From assembly GCF_001465545.3 (NCBI RefSeq), contig NZ_CP013480.3:1922001-1986000 (forward strand): a DNA stretch of 64,000 bases. Direction: 5' to 3'. The DNA is from Pandoraea norimbergensis. GTDB taxonomy: Bacteria; Pseudomonadota; Gammaproteobacteria; Burkholderiales; Burkholderiaceae. Positions 53,446 through 62,291 of the stretch are shown piece by piece; within the stretch, counting starts at the first letter, position 1, and every line of letters begins with the position of its first letter. The notes under the pieces are model-generated. The model saw nothing but the letters and a program-made list of their open reading frames with translations. It was not told the DNA's origin and made no database searches. Both the position numbers and the translations under genes were made by a program.

Positions 53446-53889
53446 TCAGAGCGTGGCGAGCAGTTGCCGGGCCCGGAGACCGAATTCGGCATGCAGCGGA
53501 ATGCGGCGGCTGATTTCCGTCACCGCTTGTAATACGCTGCGCGCCAGTTCGAGATCTCTCGTTTTGATGAGGCAACAAGCGGCGACGTACGCGGGCTCAG
53601 GGTCTTCCGAGTCGAGCATGGCGGCGGTGATCAGCGGGCTCGCGGCCAGCGCGTAGGCCTGTCTTTCGTAGAGGGCGTAGCCAAGCAGCTTGAGGGCACC
53701 CAGATGCAATGGGCGCTTACGCAAGAGCGCCGTCAGGTGGGCGACCGTGCTTTCATGATCGCCCGCGTCATAGCGGGCGCAGGCATGCAGGAAGGACGCC
53801 CGATCGTCCGGATCGCCGTCGAGTTCTTCCAGCGCGGCAGCGGTCGATTCGGCACGACGTGGCACGCCGTGGGGGGCTTCTGGTCTCAT
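53446..53889 (-). CDS. TPR protein resembling SycD/LcrH class II type III secretion chaperones
   Basis: This 147-residue protein is built of three TPR-like repeats (LGALKLLGYALYERQAYALA, then DSEDPEPAYVAACCLIKTRD and LARSVLQAVTE). Size and repeat layout fit SycD/LcrH/IpgC chaperones of type III translocators. AAAGGAGT five bases before the ATG supports the start. Downstream lies a putative secreted substrate. A general TPR protein is the alternative. Confidence 0.6.
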   Translation of the reverse strand: MRPEAPHGVPRRAESTAAALEELDGDPDDRASFLHACARYDAGDHESTVAHLTALLRKRPLHLGALKLLGYALYERQAYALAASPLITAAMLDSEDPEPAYVAACCLIKTRDLELARSVLQAVTEISRRIPLHAEFGLRARQLLATL

Positions 53890-54190
53890 CTCGACTCCTT
53901 TCTGTTACATGCCACATCGTCCGCGGCACTCGGAATCATCCTAAGCGGCCACCTCGCCCCGTTCTGTTGCCGTCAGACATTGCTTTGGTTTGCGAGGCGA
54001 ATGTCAGATCGATTGGGAATTGCTGACCGGTTCTTCATGCGCCGTGACGCATTCGATGGGACTTTGGCCAGAAGCCGGGAACTCGGACGACGCCGTTCGG
54101 CGTTCACCGTACTGGTCCGAAAGCGAGGGATTGGCCCTTGTCATGACTGCCGAAACCGCGCGACTATGTCCAATTCCAGAAGGAGACACC
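53890..54190. other. 301-base divergent intergenic region
   Basis: No gene is seen between the TPR chaperone and the AlaX gene. It holds the chaperone ribosome site at its left end, a small hairpin ACGCC-GTTC-GGCGT at 54090-54103 and the AGAAGGAGA site of alaX at its right end. No clear promoter or type III regulatory box was recognised. Confidence 0.5.
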
Positions 54191-54922
54191 ATGACAACAG
54201 AAGCGCTGTTCCGACAAGACGCCTATCTGCGCCAATGCGAGGCGCGCATCACTCATATCGACGAGAACGGCATCATGCTCGATCGCACGGTGTTCTACCC
54301 GCTTGGCGGCGGGCAGGCTGGCGATGCGGGTGCGTTCGTGCTGGCAGACGGCACGCGTCTCGCGATTGCCGACACCCGTAAATCGAAGCACGAAGGCGCG
54401 ACGCCTGACGACGCCGTTCACGTGCCCGCCGAAGGGCAGGCCGAGGCACTTGCCGGGTTGTCGGTCGGTGATGTCGTGCAAGCGGAGATCGATTGGGAGC
54501 GGCGTTTTCGCCATATGCGCTTTCACACGGCGTCACATCTGATGTGCGCCGTGTTGCCGCATCCGGTGGACGGTTGCAGCATCACGCCGGAATACGCACG
54601 GCTCGACTTCGTGACCAACGACCCTATCGAGCGCGAGGCTGTCGAAGCCGGTTTGGCGGCATTGGTTGCGGCGGCGCGCGCGGTGCGCATCGACAGCATC
54701 AGCGATGAAGAGATGGCGGCGCGTCCGGAACTGGTGCGCACGATGAGCGTGAAGCCGCCGGTGGGGCTCGGCCGTGTGCGTCTCGTGAGTATCGAAGGGA
54801 TCGATCTTCAGCCTTGCGGCGGCACGCATGTGGCCAACACGGCGGAAATCGGTGCGCTGCGTGTGAGCAAGATCGAGAAGAAGACGTCGCGCACGCGCCG
54901 TGTCGTGCTGGCGTTTGCGTGA
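54191..54922 (+). CDS. Alanyl-tRNA editing protein (AlaX family)
   Basis: The 243-residue protein is a stand-alone version of the AlaRS editing domain that removes mischarged serine or glycine from tRNA-Ala. The zinc ligands are present as HTASH (His112, His116) and CGGTH (Cys209, His213). An N-terminal GGGQAGDAG loop marks the medium AlaX form. AGAAGGAGA at 54178-54186 fixes the start; the open frame upstream to 53990 is not used. Confidence 0.9.
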   Translation: MTTEALFRQDAYLRQCEARITHIDENGIMLDRTVFYPLGGGQAGDAGAFVLADGTRLAIADTRKSKHEGATPDDAVHVPAEGQAEALAGLSVGDVVQAEIDWERRFRHMRFHTASHLMCAVLPHPVDGCSITPEYARLDFVTNDPIEREAVEAGLAALVAAARAVRIDSISDEEMAARPELVRTMSVKPPVGLGRVRLVSIEGIDLQPCGGTHVANTAEIGALRVSKIEKKTSRTRRVVLAFA

Positions 54923-54965
54923 GTCTGGCATCATGCGGGCTTCCCGTCCCGAGATGAGAGGCACC

Positions 54966-55601
54966 ATGTCGAACCACTCCCCAGCAACTGCACCCTCGAC
55001 GAACGCGATGAACGCGGCGAACGACGCGCCATGGCAGGCGGTCCTCGATTTCTGGTTCGGCACGCCTGACGCCGAGGTGTACGGGCTGGCCCGGCCGGAG
55101 TGGTTTCGCAAATCAGAGGCGTTCGACGAGGAGATTCGCGCGCGTTTCGGCGCCAGCTACGCGCAAGCGCTCGCGGGCGAACTCGACGACTGGGCGAACA
55201 CGCCGTTGGGCGCGTGCGCCTTGATCGTGATGCTCGATCAATTTTCGCGGAATCTGTTCCGAGGCAAGGCGGGGGCGTTTTCCGGCGATGCACGGGCGTT
55301 GGCAGTGGCCCGCCGGTTGGTGGAGGCGGGCGACGATCAGCGTCTGCCAACGCCCCAACATCGTGTGTTTGTCTACCTGCCGTTCGAGCACGACGAATCG
55401 CTCGAAAGTCAGCACCTCTCGCTTGAGTTGTACGAACAACTCGCCAAGTCACACGGGATGGTCGATAACCTCGATTACGCACGCCGCCATGCGGTGATCA
55501 TTGAGCGCTTCGGGCGCTATCCGCATCGCAATGCGGCGTTGGGGCGTGCATCGACGCCCGAGGAAATCGCGTTTCTGAAGGAACCCGGCTCGTCGTTCTG
55601 A
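54966..55601 (+). CDS. DUF924-family protein
   Basis: This 211-residue, mostly helical protein has the DUF924 pattern: VLDFWFG near the N-terminus, then IVMLDQFSRNLFRG, FVYLPFEHDES and RHAVIIERFGRYPHRNAALGR. The family is widespread and uncharacterised, with a TPR-like fold. The start at 54966 gives a normal length with a short Asn/Ala-rich leader. It follows the AlaX gene by 43 bases. Confidence 0.9.
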   Translation: MSNHSPATAPSTNAMNAANDAPWQAVLDFWFGTPDAEVYGLARPEWFRKSEAFDEEIRARFGASYAQALAGELDDWANTPLGACALIVMLDQFSRNLFRGKAGAFSGDARALAVARRLVEAGDDQRLPTPQHRVFVYLPFEHDESLESQHLSLELYEQLAKSHGMVDNLDYARRHAVIIERFGRYPHRNAALGRASTPEEIAFLKEPGSSF

Positions 55602-55626
55602 CGACCGGTGAGGGGCCGGCGAGCGG

Positions 55627-56154
55627 CTATTGTCGTGCTGCCGCCACCGCCTTGCGCTGCTGGTGCCAGCGGATCGCAAAGAAGCCGATGACGTACGCCA
55701 GCGCGGCGCTCACGCACGCGCTGGTGGCGAGGCCGGTGGCCAGATGCAGCGTTGCCGCGCCGAAATCGAAATTCGTCACCTGCGTCCATAAGCCTTCACT
55801 GGCCCGTGTGGCCGCCGCAACGCCCGCCTCGATCTCTTCCCGGGGTGACCATTCCAGCATCCAACGCCCCAGACGGTGTGCCCCCAGATACACGAACGGC
55901 ACCGTCAACGGGTTGGTAATGAAGGTGCCTGCCGCGGCGATAAACAAATTGCCACGCAGAAAAGCCGCCGCCAACAACGCCACGAGAATCTGTCCCACCG
56001 GGAACAGAATGCCGAAGAACACCCCGCAAGCCAGCCCGATCGCCACACCGCGTGGGGTGGCTTGCCAAAGACTGCGACGCAGCAACAGACCCGCATGCGG
56101 GCGCAGCCAGCGAGAACGCAAGAGCCGCATCGGGCGAAGCATCTTTAACATCAT
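55627..56154 (-). CDS. DUF2062-family membrane protein
   Basis: The 175-residue protein has DUF2062 features: a basic N-terminus with RRSLWQATPRGVAIGLACGVF, the membrane part FFGILFPVGQILVALLAAAFL and the motif FITNPLTVPFVYLGAHRLG. Three to four membrane segments are predicted. The family is uncharacterised; members often lie beside lipid or ComEC-type genes. The start is one of two adjacent ATGs at 56154 and 56151. Confidence 0.87.
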   Translation of the reverse strand: MMLKMLRPMRLLRSRWLRPHAGLLLRRSLWQATPRGVAIGLACGVFFGILFPVGQILVALLAAAFLRGNLFIAAAGTFITNPLTVPFVYLGAHRLGRWMLEWSPREEIEAGVAAATRASEGLWTQVTNFDFGAATLHLATGLATSACVSAALAYVIGFFAIRWHQQRKAVAAARQ

Positions 56155-56411
56155 GGGCAGGTCGCTCGTCGAGGAAGGGAAACCCGGGCGGGCACGGGGC
56201 AACTGATGTCTGAGTTGCGTGCGTCACAAGAGTTCAACGGCAGGCCCGGCATGGGTGAACGCTTGCCGCAACGGCGCAAGGCGAGGCACTGTGCGGTGTG
56301 TATTTCCGGGGAGGCGGGCACGCGCGAGGTGCCGGCGGCGGTACGGGGAGGTGCGGCGTGGGGAAGCCCGCGCGGCCATCACACTGACCGCGCGGTGGGG
56401 CGTCTGAGCCC

Positions 56412-57008
56412 TTAGATCTGCGTGCGCTGGTCGGACCAGCGATTGATTTGCGACGGCTTGAAGTGGCGCACGGTTTCGAGCAGCGCTTCGGGCGAAGCGG
56501 CAACCTGCAACTGATCGAGTTGCGGGCCCTTGAGGAATTGCTCCGTGACCATCGATTTCAGGAACACGAGCAGCGGATCGTAATACTGCTCGACGTTGAG
56601 CAAACCGATCGGCTTGGCGTGGTAACCGATCTGCAACCACGTGAACACTTCGAACAGCTCTTCGCACGTGCCGATACCGCCCGGCATGGCGATGAACGCG
56701 TCCGACAGGTCGGCCATCATCTGCTTGCGCTGGTGCATGTTCTCGACCACATGCAATTCGGTCAGCCCGGTATGGCCAACTTCCTTCTCCATCAGCGCTT
56801 TGGGGATGATGCCGATGACCTGGCCGCCATGCGCGAGCACAGCGTCCGCAATGATGCCCATCAGGCCGACCTTGCCGCCGCCGTACACGAGCCGGATGCC
56901 GGCTTCGGCCATATGACGGCCCAACTCACGTGCCGCTTCGGCATAGGCCGGTCGCACGCCGGTCGCCGCGCCGCAATAAATACAAATGGATTTGACTTCC
57001 GGGGTCAT
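56412..57008 (-). CDS. LOG-family nucleoside 5'-monophosphate phosphoribohydrolase
   Basis: This 198-residue protein has the LOG signature PGGIGTCEELFEVFTW and the YGGGKVGLMG loop. LOG enzymes release the base from a nucleotide, classically cytokinin riboside 5'-monophosphate, and in bacteria may act on AMP or other nucleotides. It lies 3 bases after a TetR regulator on the same strand, an arrangement that implies regulated expression. Confidence 0.9.
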   Translation of the reverse strand: MTPEVKSICIYCGAATGVRPAYAEAARELGRHMAEAGIRLVYGGGKVGLMGIIADAVLAHGGQVIGIIPKALMEKEVGHTGLTELHVVENMHQRKQMMADLSDAFIAMPGGIGTCEELFEVFTWLQIGYHAKPIGLLNVEQYYDPLLVFLKSMVTEQFLKGPQLDQLQVAASPEALLETVRHFKPSQINRWSDQRTQI

Positions 57009-57011
57009 GCC

Positions 57012-57680
57012 TTACTGCACTCCTTTGGACGATGATTCGTGAGCCATCCGGTCGTACATCGCGCGTGAGCTGCCTTTCAGATACGGCGCCATTTGCGAGA
57101 GGATGTGATAGCTCGCCTGATGCAGGCCCGCGCCGATCTCCTCCGGATCGTTGTACTTGCGCGGATTCATCACGAATTGATAAGACAACCAGTACGTGGA
57201 GAGCACCACCATGTTGGTGGTGACCACTTCGATCTGCTCCGACGTGATTTCCATTTCGCCGTCGGCGACGAGCATGTCGCACATCTCGCGCGCGAAGCGC
57301 TTCTTGTGGCCCACGATCTGTTTGAAGTGCGTCTCGAGCGTCCGGTTACGGGCGAGCAGATCGTTCAGGTCGCGGTAAAGGAAACGGAAGCGCCACAGAA
57401 ACTCGGACATGTATTGCAGATACGTCCAGACTTCATCGAGCGTCGGTTTGTGATCGTCGGGCAGCCGCAGTCGCCTTTCGATTTCCTGCTCGAACTGCGC
57501 AAAGATGCTGTTGATGATGTCGTCTTTGTTGCGGAAGTGGTAGTACAGATTGCCGGGGCTGATTTTCATCTCCTCGGCAATCGTGGTGGTCGTAACGTTG
57601 GGTTCGCCGATTTCGTTGAAGAGTCGAAGCGACACCTCAAGAATTCGTTCGCGGGTTCGGCGTGGCGGCTTTGCTTCCAT
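57012..57680 (-). CDS. TetR/AcrR-family regulator
   Basis: This 222-residue regulator has the N-terminal TetR helix-turn-helix (VTTTTIAEEMKISPGNLYYH at about residues 29-48) followed by a helical ligand domain. It shares an operon with the LOG gene. A perfect palindrome at 57777-57793 within its promoter is a likely autoregulatory operator. The ligand is unknown; NLYYHF is usual for regulators with lipid or hydrophobic effectors but is not decisive. Confidence 0.9.
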   Translation of the reverse strand: MEAKPPRRTRERILEVSLRLFNEIGEPNVTTTTIAEEMKISPGNLYYHFRNKDDIINSIFAQFEQEIERRLRLPDDHKPTLDEVWTYLQYMSEFLWRFRFLYRDLNDLLARNRTLETHFKQIVGHKKRFAREMCDMLVADGEMEITSEQIEVVTTNMVVLSTYWLSYQFVMNPRKYNDPEEIGAGLHQASYHILSQMAPYLKGSSRAMYDRMAHESSSKGVQ

Positions 57681-57767
57681 GTCTGTCGGCCCCGGTTGGC
57701 GGCAAGCTCGGCGAAGGAGTTTCTCCGCTTGCGTTTATGAAGTAAGTATCACTGGGTACGGCGCCGA

Positions 57768-57795
57768 TTATACCCGGCAGCGGGGCGCTGCCAAG
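57768..57795 (-). promoter_or_regulatory. Promoter of the tetR-LOG operon with embedded palindrome
   Basis: On the minus strand TTGGCA (57795-57790) and TATAAT (57773-57768) are 16 bases apart. The palindrome GGCAGCG-GGG-CGCTGCC (57777-57793, plus strand) fills the spacer and overlaps the -35 box, so a bound TetR dimer would block RNA polymerase. Transcription would start about 80 bases before the gene. Confidence 0.7.
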
Positions 57796-57821
57796 CATGG
57801 GAAGGTGCGCCGTGAGCGATC

Positions 57822-58256
57822 TTAGAAAAACGCGGAGCGAACGAGTTCGACGATGACGGGGCCAGCCAGAGACGCCCAGGTGAGCAAGCACAGGCCGAGT
57901 GCGACGAGCACGGCGGCGCTGCCGAAATCCTTGGCACGTTTGGAGAGTTCGTGCCGTTCAAGGGAAATACGGTCAATGGCCGCCTCGATGCTCGAATTGA
58001 CCAGCTCGATGATCAGCACGAGCAGGATCGATCCGATGAGCAGTACACGCTCGACGGCGGTGACCGGCAGAAAGATCGCTGCCGGCAGCAAGATGGCGGC
58101 AAGCGCCAGTTCCTGCCGGAAAGCGCTCTCTTCGAACACGGCAAACTTGAATCCGGACAAGGAGTACTTCAATGCACGCCAGGCGCGCATGACGCCCCGG
58201 TTGCCCTTGTACGGATTCGGCGTTTTGTCGCGTGGCGGCGGATGGTCGATGAACAA
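57822..58256 (-). CDS. dgkA: Diacylglycerol kinase
   Basis: This 144-residue protein has three membrane helices and the DgkA signature ELVNSSIEAAIDRISLERHE, followed by SKRAKDFGSAAV. It phosphorylates diacylglycerol to phosphatidic acid. The N-terminus has a Pro-rich extension of about 20 residues. It lies downstream of the glycosyltransferase and metallophosphatase genes on the same strand, so it may recycle diacylglycerol from their pathway. Confidence 0.94.
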   Translation of the reverse strand: MFIDHPPPRDKTPNPYKGNRGVMRAWRALKYSLSGFKFAVFEESAFRQELALAAILLPAAIFLPVTAVERVLLIGSILLVLIIELVNSSIEAAIDRISLERHELSKRAKDFGSAAVLVALGLCLLTWASLAGPVIVELVRSAFF

Positions 58257-58294
58257 GCGTCAGGTTCCTCGCCGCAACGGGCTTGAGAGGGAGA

Positions 58295-59332
58295 TCAGAG
58301 GGCAGGCGCGAGCGATGACGACTCGGGCGTGCGCGGGTGCAGGTGCGAAACAAACTCTTCTGAGGCAGCCTGCCACGAGAAACGTTCCGCCCATGCCCGT
58401 GCACTTTCGCGCGAGACCTTGAGCGCATCAAGGCACGCTTCACGCAGATCTTCGCGCAAAGCCCCCGCGTCGCCTTCCGGGCACCCATGCATCACGTCGA
58501 TGGGGCCGGTGACCGGGTAAGCCGCCACGGGCAGGCCGCAGGCCATCGCTTCGAGCAGCACCAGACCGAACGTGTCGGTGCGGCTGGGGAAGACGAACAC
58601 GTCGGCCGACGCGTACACCTTCGCAAGTTCGGGCTGCGAGAGCATGCCGAGATAATTCACATCGGGATAACGCGAGCGAAGTTCCGCCAGTTGCGGCCCT
58701 TCACCGGCGACCCATTTCGAGCCCGGCAGGTCAAGCTTCAGAAATGCCTCAATGTTCTTCTCCACGGCAACGCGTCCTACGTAGAGGAAGATCGGATGGG
58801 CTGAATTTAACACATGCGATTCCTGCGGGCGGAAGATGTCGAGATCGACGCCGCGCGTCCACAGCACCACGTTGTTGAAGCCGTTGGCTTCGAGATCGCG
58901 CTTGACCACGGGCGTGGGCGCCATCACCGCGCGCGACGGCTTGTGGAACCAGCGCAGAAAGCGGTACGTGGTGGCCAGCGGCAGACCAAAACGCGCCTGC
59001 ACGTACTCGGGGAAACGCGTGTGATAGGCCGTGGTGAACGGGAAATCGTTGCGCTTGGCCCACTTGCGCGCGGCCATGCCGAGCGGGCCTTCCGTAGCGA
59101 TGTGCAGAGCGTCGGGCGCGAAATCCTCGATCCGGCGTTTCACCTGAGCGCCGACGAAGAATGCCAGTCGAATTTCGGGGTAGGTGGGGCACGGCAGCGT
59201 GCGGAATTCCTGCGGTGTGAGCAGCTCGACGCGATGGCCGGCGGCTTCCAGTTGAGCGCGCGTGTTCTTCAGCGTGCGGACCACACCGTTAATTTGCGGA
59301 TCCCAGGCGTCGGTGACGATCATGATTTTCAT
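58295..59332 (-). CDS. agt: GT4 glycosyltransferase, Agt-like glycolipid synthase
   Basis: The 345-residue enzyme has the GT-B fold of family GT4: MIVTDAWDPQINGVVRTL at the N-terminus, AYHTRFPEYV in the acceptor domain, and the C-terminal VFPSRTDTFGLVLLEAMACG that binds the sugar nucleotide. The whole character matches Agt of Sinorhizobium and marine bacteria, which glycosylates diacylglycerol under phosphate starvation. The start at 59332 follows GGAG eight bases upstream. It lies 89 bases after the metallophosphatase gene, whose product would supply diacylglycerol. The alternative is mannosyl or other glycosyl transfer to lipid. Confidence 0.78.
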   Translation of the reverse strand: MKIMIVTDAWDPQINGVVRTLKNTRAQLEAAGHRVELLTPQEFRTLPCPTYPEIRLAFFVGAQVKRRIEDFAPDALHIATEGPLGMAARKWAKRNDFPFTTAYHTRFPEYVQARFGLPLATTYRFLRWFHKPSRAVMAPTPVVKRDLEANGFNNVVLWTRGVDLDIFRPQESHVLNSAHPIFLYVGRVAVEKNIEAFLKLDLPGSKWVAGEGPQLAELRSRYPDVNYLGMLSQPELAKVYASADVFVFPSRTDTFGLVLLEAMACGLPVAAYPVTGPIDVMHGCPEGDAGALREDLREACLDALKVSRESARAWAERFSWQAASEEFVSHLHPRTPESSSLAPAL

Positions 59333-59421
59333 CGGGCGCTCCTTCGCGCACGTGGCGCGAGTCATAGGTGAAGTCATCGGGGCCAGTGCTGACGTGCTGA
59401 TGCGCTGATGCGCTTAAGCAC

Positions 59422-60378
59422 TCAGGCGCTGACCGGCGTGCTCTTGGCCGTGGCGCGCACGCCACGTTTTTGCGTCCAGTAGATGATGCGTAACTCGCCT
59501 TCGGTGGTTTCGACCAGCGCCGAGAGGCTCTCGACCCAGTCGCCGTCGTTGCAGTACAGCAGGCCATCGATCTCGCGAATCTCCGGCTTGTGGATGTGGC
59601 CGCACACCACGCCGTCGCAACCGCGGCGGCGCGCTTCGTCGGCCATGACGTTCTCGAACGCCGAGATAAAGTTCACGGCGTTTTTCACCTGATGCTTCAG
59701 GTACTGCGAGAGCGACCAGTACGGGAAACCGAAGCGCGTACGCACACGGTTGAACCAGCGGTTGAGCAGCAGCGTGAGCGTGTAGAGCGAGTCGCCCAGA
59801 TACGCGAGCCACTTGGCGTGCTGAATCACGCCGTCGAACAGGTCGCCGTGGGTGATCCAGAGGCGCTTGCCCGTGAGCGTGGTGTGGAAGGCCTCGTCGC
59901 GCACGGCAATGTCACCGAAGGCGAGACCGCAGAACTGCCGCGCCGCTTCGTCGTGATTGCCCGGCACGTACACCACCTGCGTCCCCTTGCGCGCCCGGCG
60001 CAGCATCTTCTGCACGACGTCGTTGTGCGCTTGCGGCCAATGCCAGCCCTTGCGCAGATGCCACCCGTCGATGATGTCGCCCACGAGATAGAGGTAGTCC
60101 GACTCGTGATGGCGCAGAAAGTCGAGCAGGTAGTCGGCCTGACAGCCCTGCGTGCCCAGATGGATGTCCGAGAGCCAGATCGTGCGATAGCGCGTGATGC
60201 CTTCGGGCGGCGGATCGAGCGGATCGGGAGTGTCGGGCGGCAGGTCGATCGTGGAGGGCGGTGTGGCGGGGGGCGAAGCGGGCGGGGCGGTTGGGCGTCC
60301 CGGTGGTGCGTCGGCAAAGCGACCGGCGCGAGCCGCAGGGGGGGTGATCGGCAGCTCAAAGGTGGGTGTCGTCGTCAT
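59422..60378 (-). CDS. plcP: Metallophosphoesterase, PlcP-type phospholipase C (COG2908)
   Basis: This 318-residue protein has the calcineurin-type motifs WLSDIHLGT, LVGDIIDGWH, VPGNHDE, THGD and VVCGHIHKPEI, which bind two metal ions. A 60-residue Pro/Thr/Asp-rich leader precedes the catalytic domain. COG2908 members are often annotated LpxH. This sequence, with KGWHWPQAHNDVVQK and YWSLSQYLKHQVKNAVNFI, looks closer to PlcP, which hydrolyses membrane phospholipid to diacylglycerol under phosphate limitation. It adjoins agt and dgkA. An LpxH role remains possible. Confidence 0.75.
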   Translation of the reverse strand: MTTTPTFELPITPPAARAGRFADAPPGRPTAPPASPPATPPSTIDLPPDTPDPLDPPPEGITRYRTIWLSDIHLGTQGCQADYLLDFLRHHESDYLYLVGDIIDGWHLRKGWHWPQAHNDVVQKMLRRARKGTQVVYVPGNHDEAARQFCGLAFGDIAVRDEAFHTTLTGKRLWITHGDLFDGVIQHAKWLAYLGDSLYTLTLLLNRWFNRVRTRFGFPYWSLSQYLKHQVKNAVNFISAFENVMADEARRRGCDGVVCGHIHKPEIREIDGLLYCNDGDWVESLSALVETTEGELRIIYWTQKRGVRATAKSTPVSA

Positions 60379-60617
60379 AGCGGCTCGCACGTCGCGTTGA
60401 ACATGCGTGCATTACGCCGTGCCTTCGTGAAGGCACGATGACAGTCACGGACGTGTCTTGAATGTGTCTTGGACCGTGGTGGCGATGCGACAGGGTTGCG
60501 CGCCTATGCCGTGGGGGCCGGCGTGTCGATTACTGCGGATTACAGCGGGGTGTTTGCGGGCGGGGAGGAGATGCGGGATCGACGCTGCGTGCTGGGCGAG
60601 GCTGCCGAAAAACGGCA

Positions 60618-61604
60618 TCAAGCCCCGTGGCGTAAGCCTTGCGCGACACGTTCGAGGGTTTCCAGCACGAGCGCCCGCGCCCGCGGATGGGTGCCGAGCG
60701 ACACGTGGCCGAGCTTGTCGAGTGCGATGTTGCGCGCGCCCGGCAATACGGAAGTGCGCACGGGATACACGACATTGTCGTGATACGTGTAAATCGATGT
60801 GATGCGCGCGCGCCCGGCATCGCTTTCGCCGTTGGCGAGGGCGACCAGCCATTCACTGCCGAGGCCCATCTGGTGGACGTTGCGTCCGATGCCGTGACGG
60901 GCGTGCAGTGTGCCGAAATGCGGTGAGCCCAGCGTGATGGTGTGGATGACAGGCAGCGTCGGGAAGCGGCGCAGACAGGCGCGTGCCGCAATACCGCCCA
61001 TGCTGTGCCCGACCAGCACGACCGGCAGGCGGGTGCGTTCGGCCAAGGCTTGGGTAGCGTTGGCGATGGCCTCGGCGTAGTCGTCGATGTCACCGAATAT
61101 CGGCCCGAGATTGATCGCGTCGTTGTGATATCCCGCATCGGCCAGATGGTGCGAAAAGCGCAGCCAGAATGCGCGATTGCAGCCGTAGCCGTGCAACAGC
61201 AACACGGCGACCGGGCGCGCCGGACCGGTGGGTGAGGCTGTCGGTGCGGTGCTGCGCCACGGCTGGTAGACGTCGAGCAGCAGGATCGAGGCCGCGCACT
61301 CATACGCCCAGATGGCGATGTTCGTACCGCCGCTTGTGCGGCGTTCCGGTGTGGGGTCGGCGTTGGCCGCCATGGTGAATCCTGCCGCGAGGCCAACGGC
61401 GTGCGACACCGGCAGCCAGAGCAGCGTCCACAGGAGCGTGGTCCATGGGCTGTGCCACGTGGCCCATGTGGCGATGGCGACGACGAGCGAGAGCAGAATC
61501 TCGACGCCGCCGAAGATGACGTGCGGGCGCGATGCGCGATAGGGGCGAACTGCCCCGGTGGTGCCGGAGGGACCCGAGGGGCCAGCGTCGCGCGGTGGAC
61601 TCAT
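60618..61604 (-). CDS. Alpha/beta hydrolase, lipase-like
   Basis: This 328-residue protein has two N-terminal hydrophobic segments (about residues 28-75), then the alpha/beta hydrolase core with the nucleophile elbow GHSMGG and a C-terminal HVSLGTHPRAR that could supply the catalytic His. The pattern is that of LipA/triacylglycerol lipase-type proteins anchored in the membrane. It starts in an ATGA overlap with the RDD gene stop. A role in lipid turnover fits the neighbouring plcP-agt-dgkA genes. Confidence 0.8.
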   Translation of the reverse strand: MSPPRDAGPSGPSGTTGAVRPYRASRPHVIFGGVEILLSLVVAIATWATWHSPWTTLLWTLLWLPVSHAVGLAAGFTMAANADPTPERRTSGGTNIAIWAYECAASILLLDVYQPWRSTAPTASPTGPARPVAVLLLHGYGCNRAFWLRFSHHLADAGYHNDAINLGPIFGDIDDYAEAIANATQALAERTRLPVVLVGHSMGGIAARACLRRFPTLPVIHTITLGSPHFGTLHARHGIGRNVHQMGLGSEWLVALANGESDAGRARITSIYTYHDNVVYPVRTSVLPGARNIALDKLGHVSLGTHPRARALVLETLERVAQGLRHGA

Positions 61605-62188
61605 TTGCCCAGTACGCTCACGAGACGCGTGCCCGCGAGGCGGTCATGCACGAACTGGTGATCGGGCATGACACGCATGGCCAGCGCCCAGAGCACGATC
61701 CAGCCACTGAGCAGCGCAACGCTGTTCCAGCCGGTCAGACCCAGCGTCCAGTCGAGCGCCATCGCGGGCAGAACCCAGAGCCACGCGAGCACGTAGCGTG
61801 CAATGGCACGGCCGAAGCTAAGCGATTGGCCGTGGGCATCGACCACGCGGATCTTCCATGTCTTCATGGCGAGTGTCTGCCCGCCATGCGTCCAGAACCA
61901 TACGAAGTAGGCCCCCAGCACAAGGAACAACCACGCCTGCATCGCGTGGCGATACATCAGTCCGCTGTGTTGCTGGGTCAGTGCGCTGAACAGGTAGCCC
62001 GCGAGAAACAGCACGCCAAAGAGCAGTAGCGACTCGTAGACCATCGACAACAGGCGGCGGCGCAGCGTCGGCACGGCGTAGCTGCCGCCATCGGGCGCGG
62101 GCATGGCCGGCCCGGGGCGTGACTGGGCAGCGGAGGGGGCGCCGCGTGAGGCGGACGAGGGATCGCGGGTCGTAGCGGAGTCGGTCAT
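61601..62188 (-). CDS. RDD-family membrane protein
   Basis: This 195-residue protein has the RDD pattern: RRRLLSMVYESLLLFGVLF with Arg and the acidic residue of helix 1, GGQTLAMKTWKIRVVD in the middle and HDRLAGTRLV at the end. Three to four membrane segments are predicted. The first 35 residues are Ser/Pro/Ala-rich. Function is unknown, with some members linked to Na+ or organic solute exchange. It lies downstream of the sigma-DUF3619-DUF3106 genes but beyond a terminator. Confidence 0.87.
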   Translation of the reverse strand: MTDSATTRDPSSASRGAPSAAQSRPGPAMPAPDGGSYAVPTLRRRLLSMVYESLLLFGVLFLAGYLFSALTQQHSGLMYRHAMQAWLFLVLGAYFVWFWTHGGQTLAMKTWKIRVVDAHGQSLSFGRAIARYVLAWLWVLPAMALDWTLGLTGWNSVALLSGWIVLWALAMRVMPDHQFVHDRLAGTRLVSVLGK

Positions 62189-62291
62189 CGCAGCGTGGTC
62201 TGAGGTCTTATTGTCGGGTGCGCCGGTCGTGGCACGCCCGCACTGGGCAATGCGTCGCCCATTATGCGGAAGATTGCCGTGATGGGCCAGC

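Noticed and set aside
59422..60378. Plain LpxH annotation
   Set aside because: The motifs and the neighbours agt and dgkA fit PlcP better, though LpxH cannot be fully excluded.
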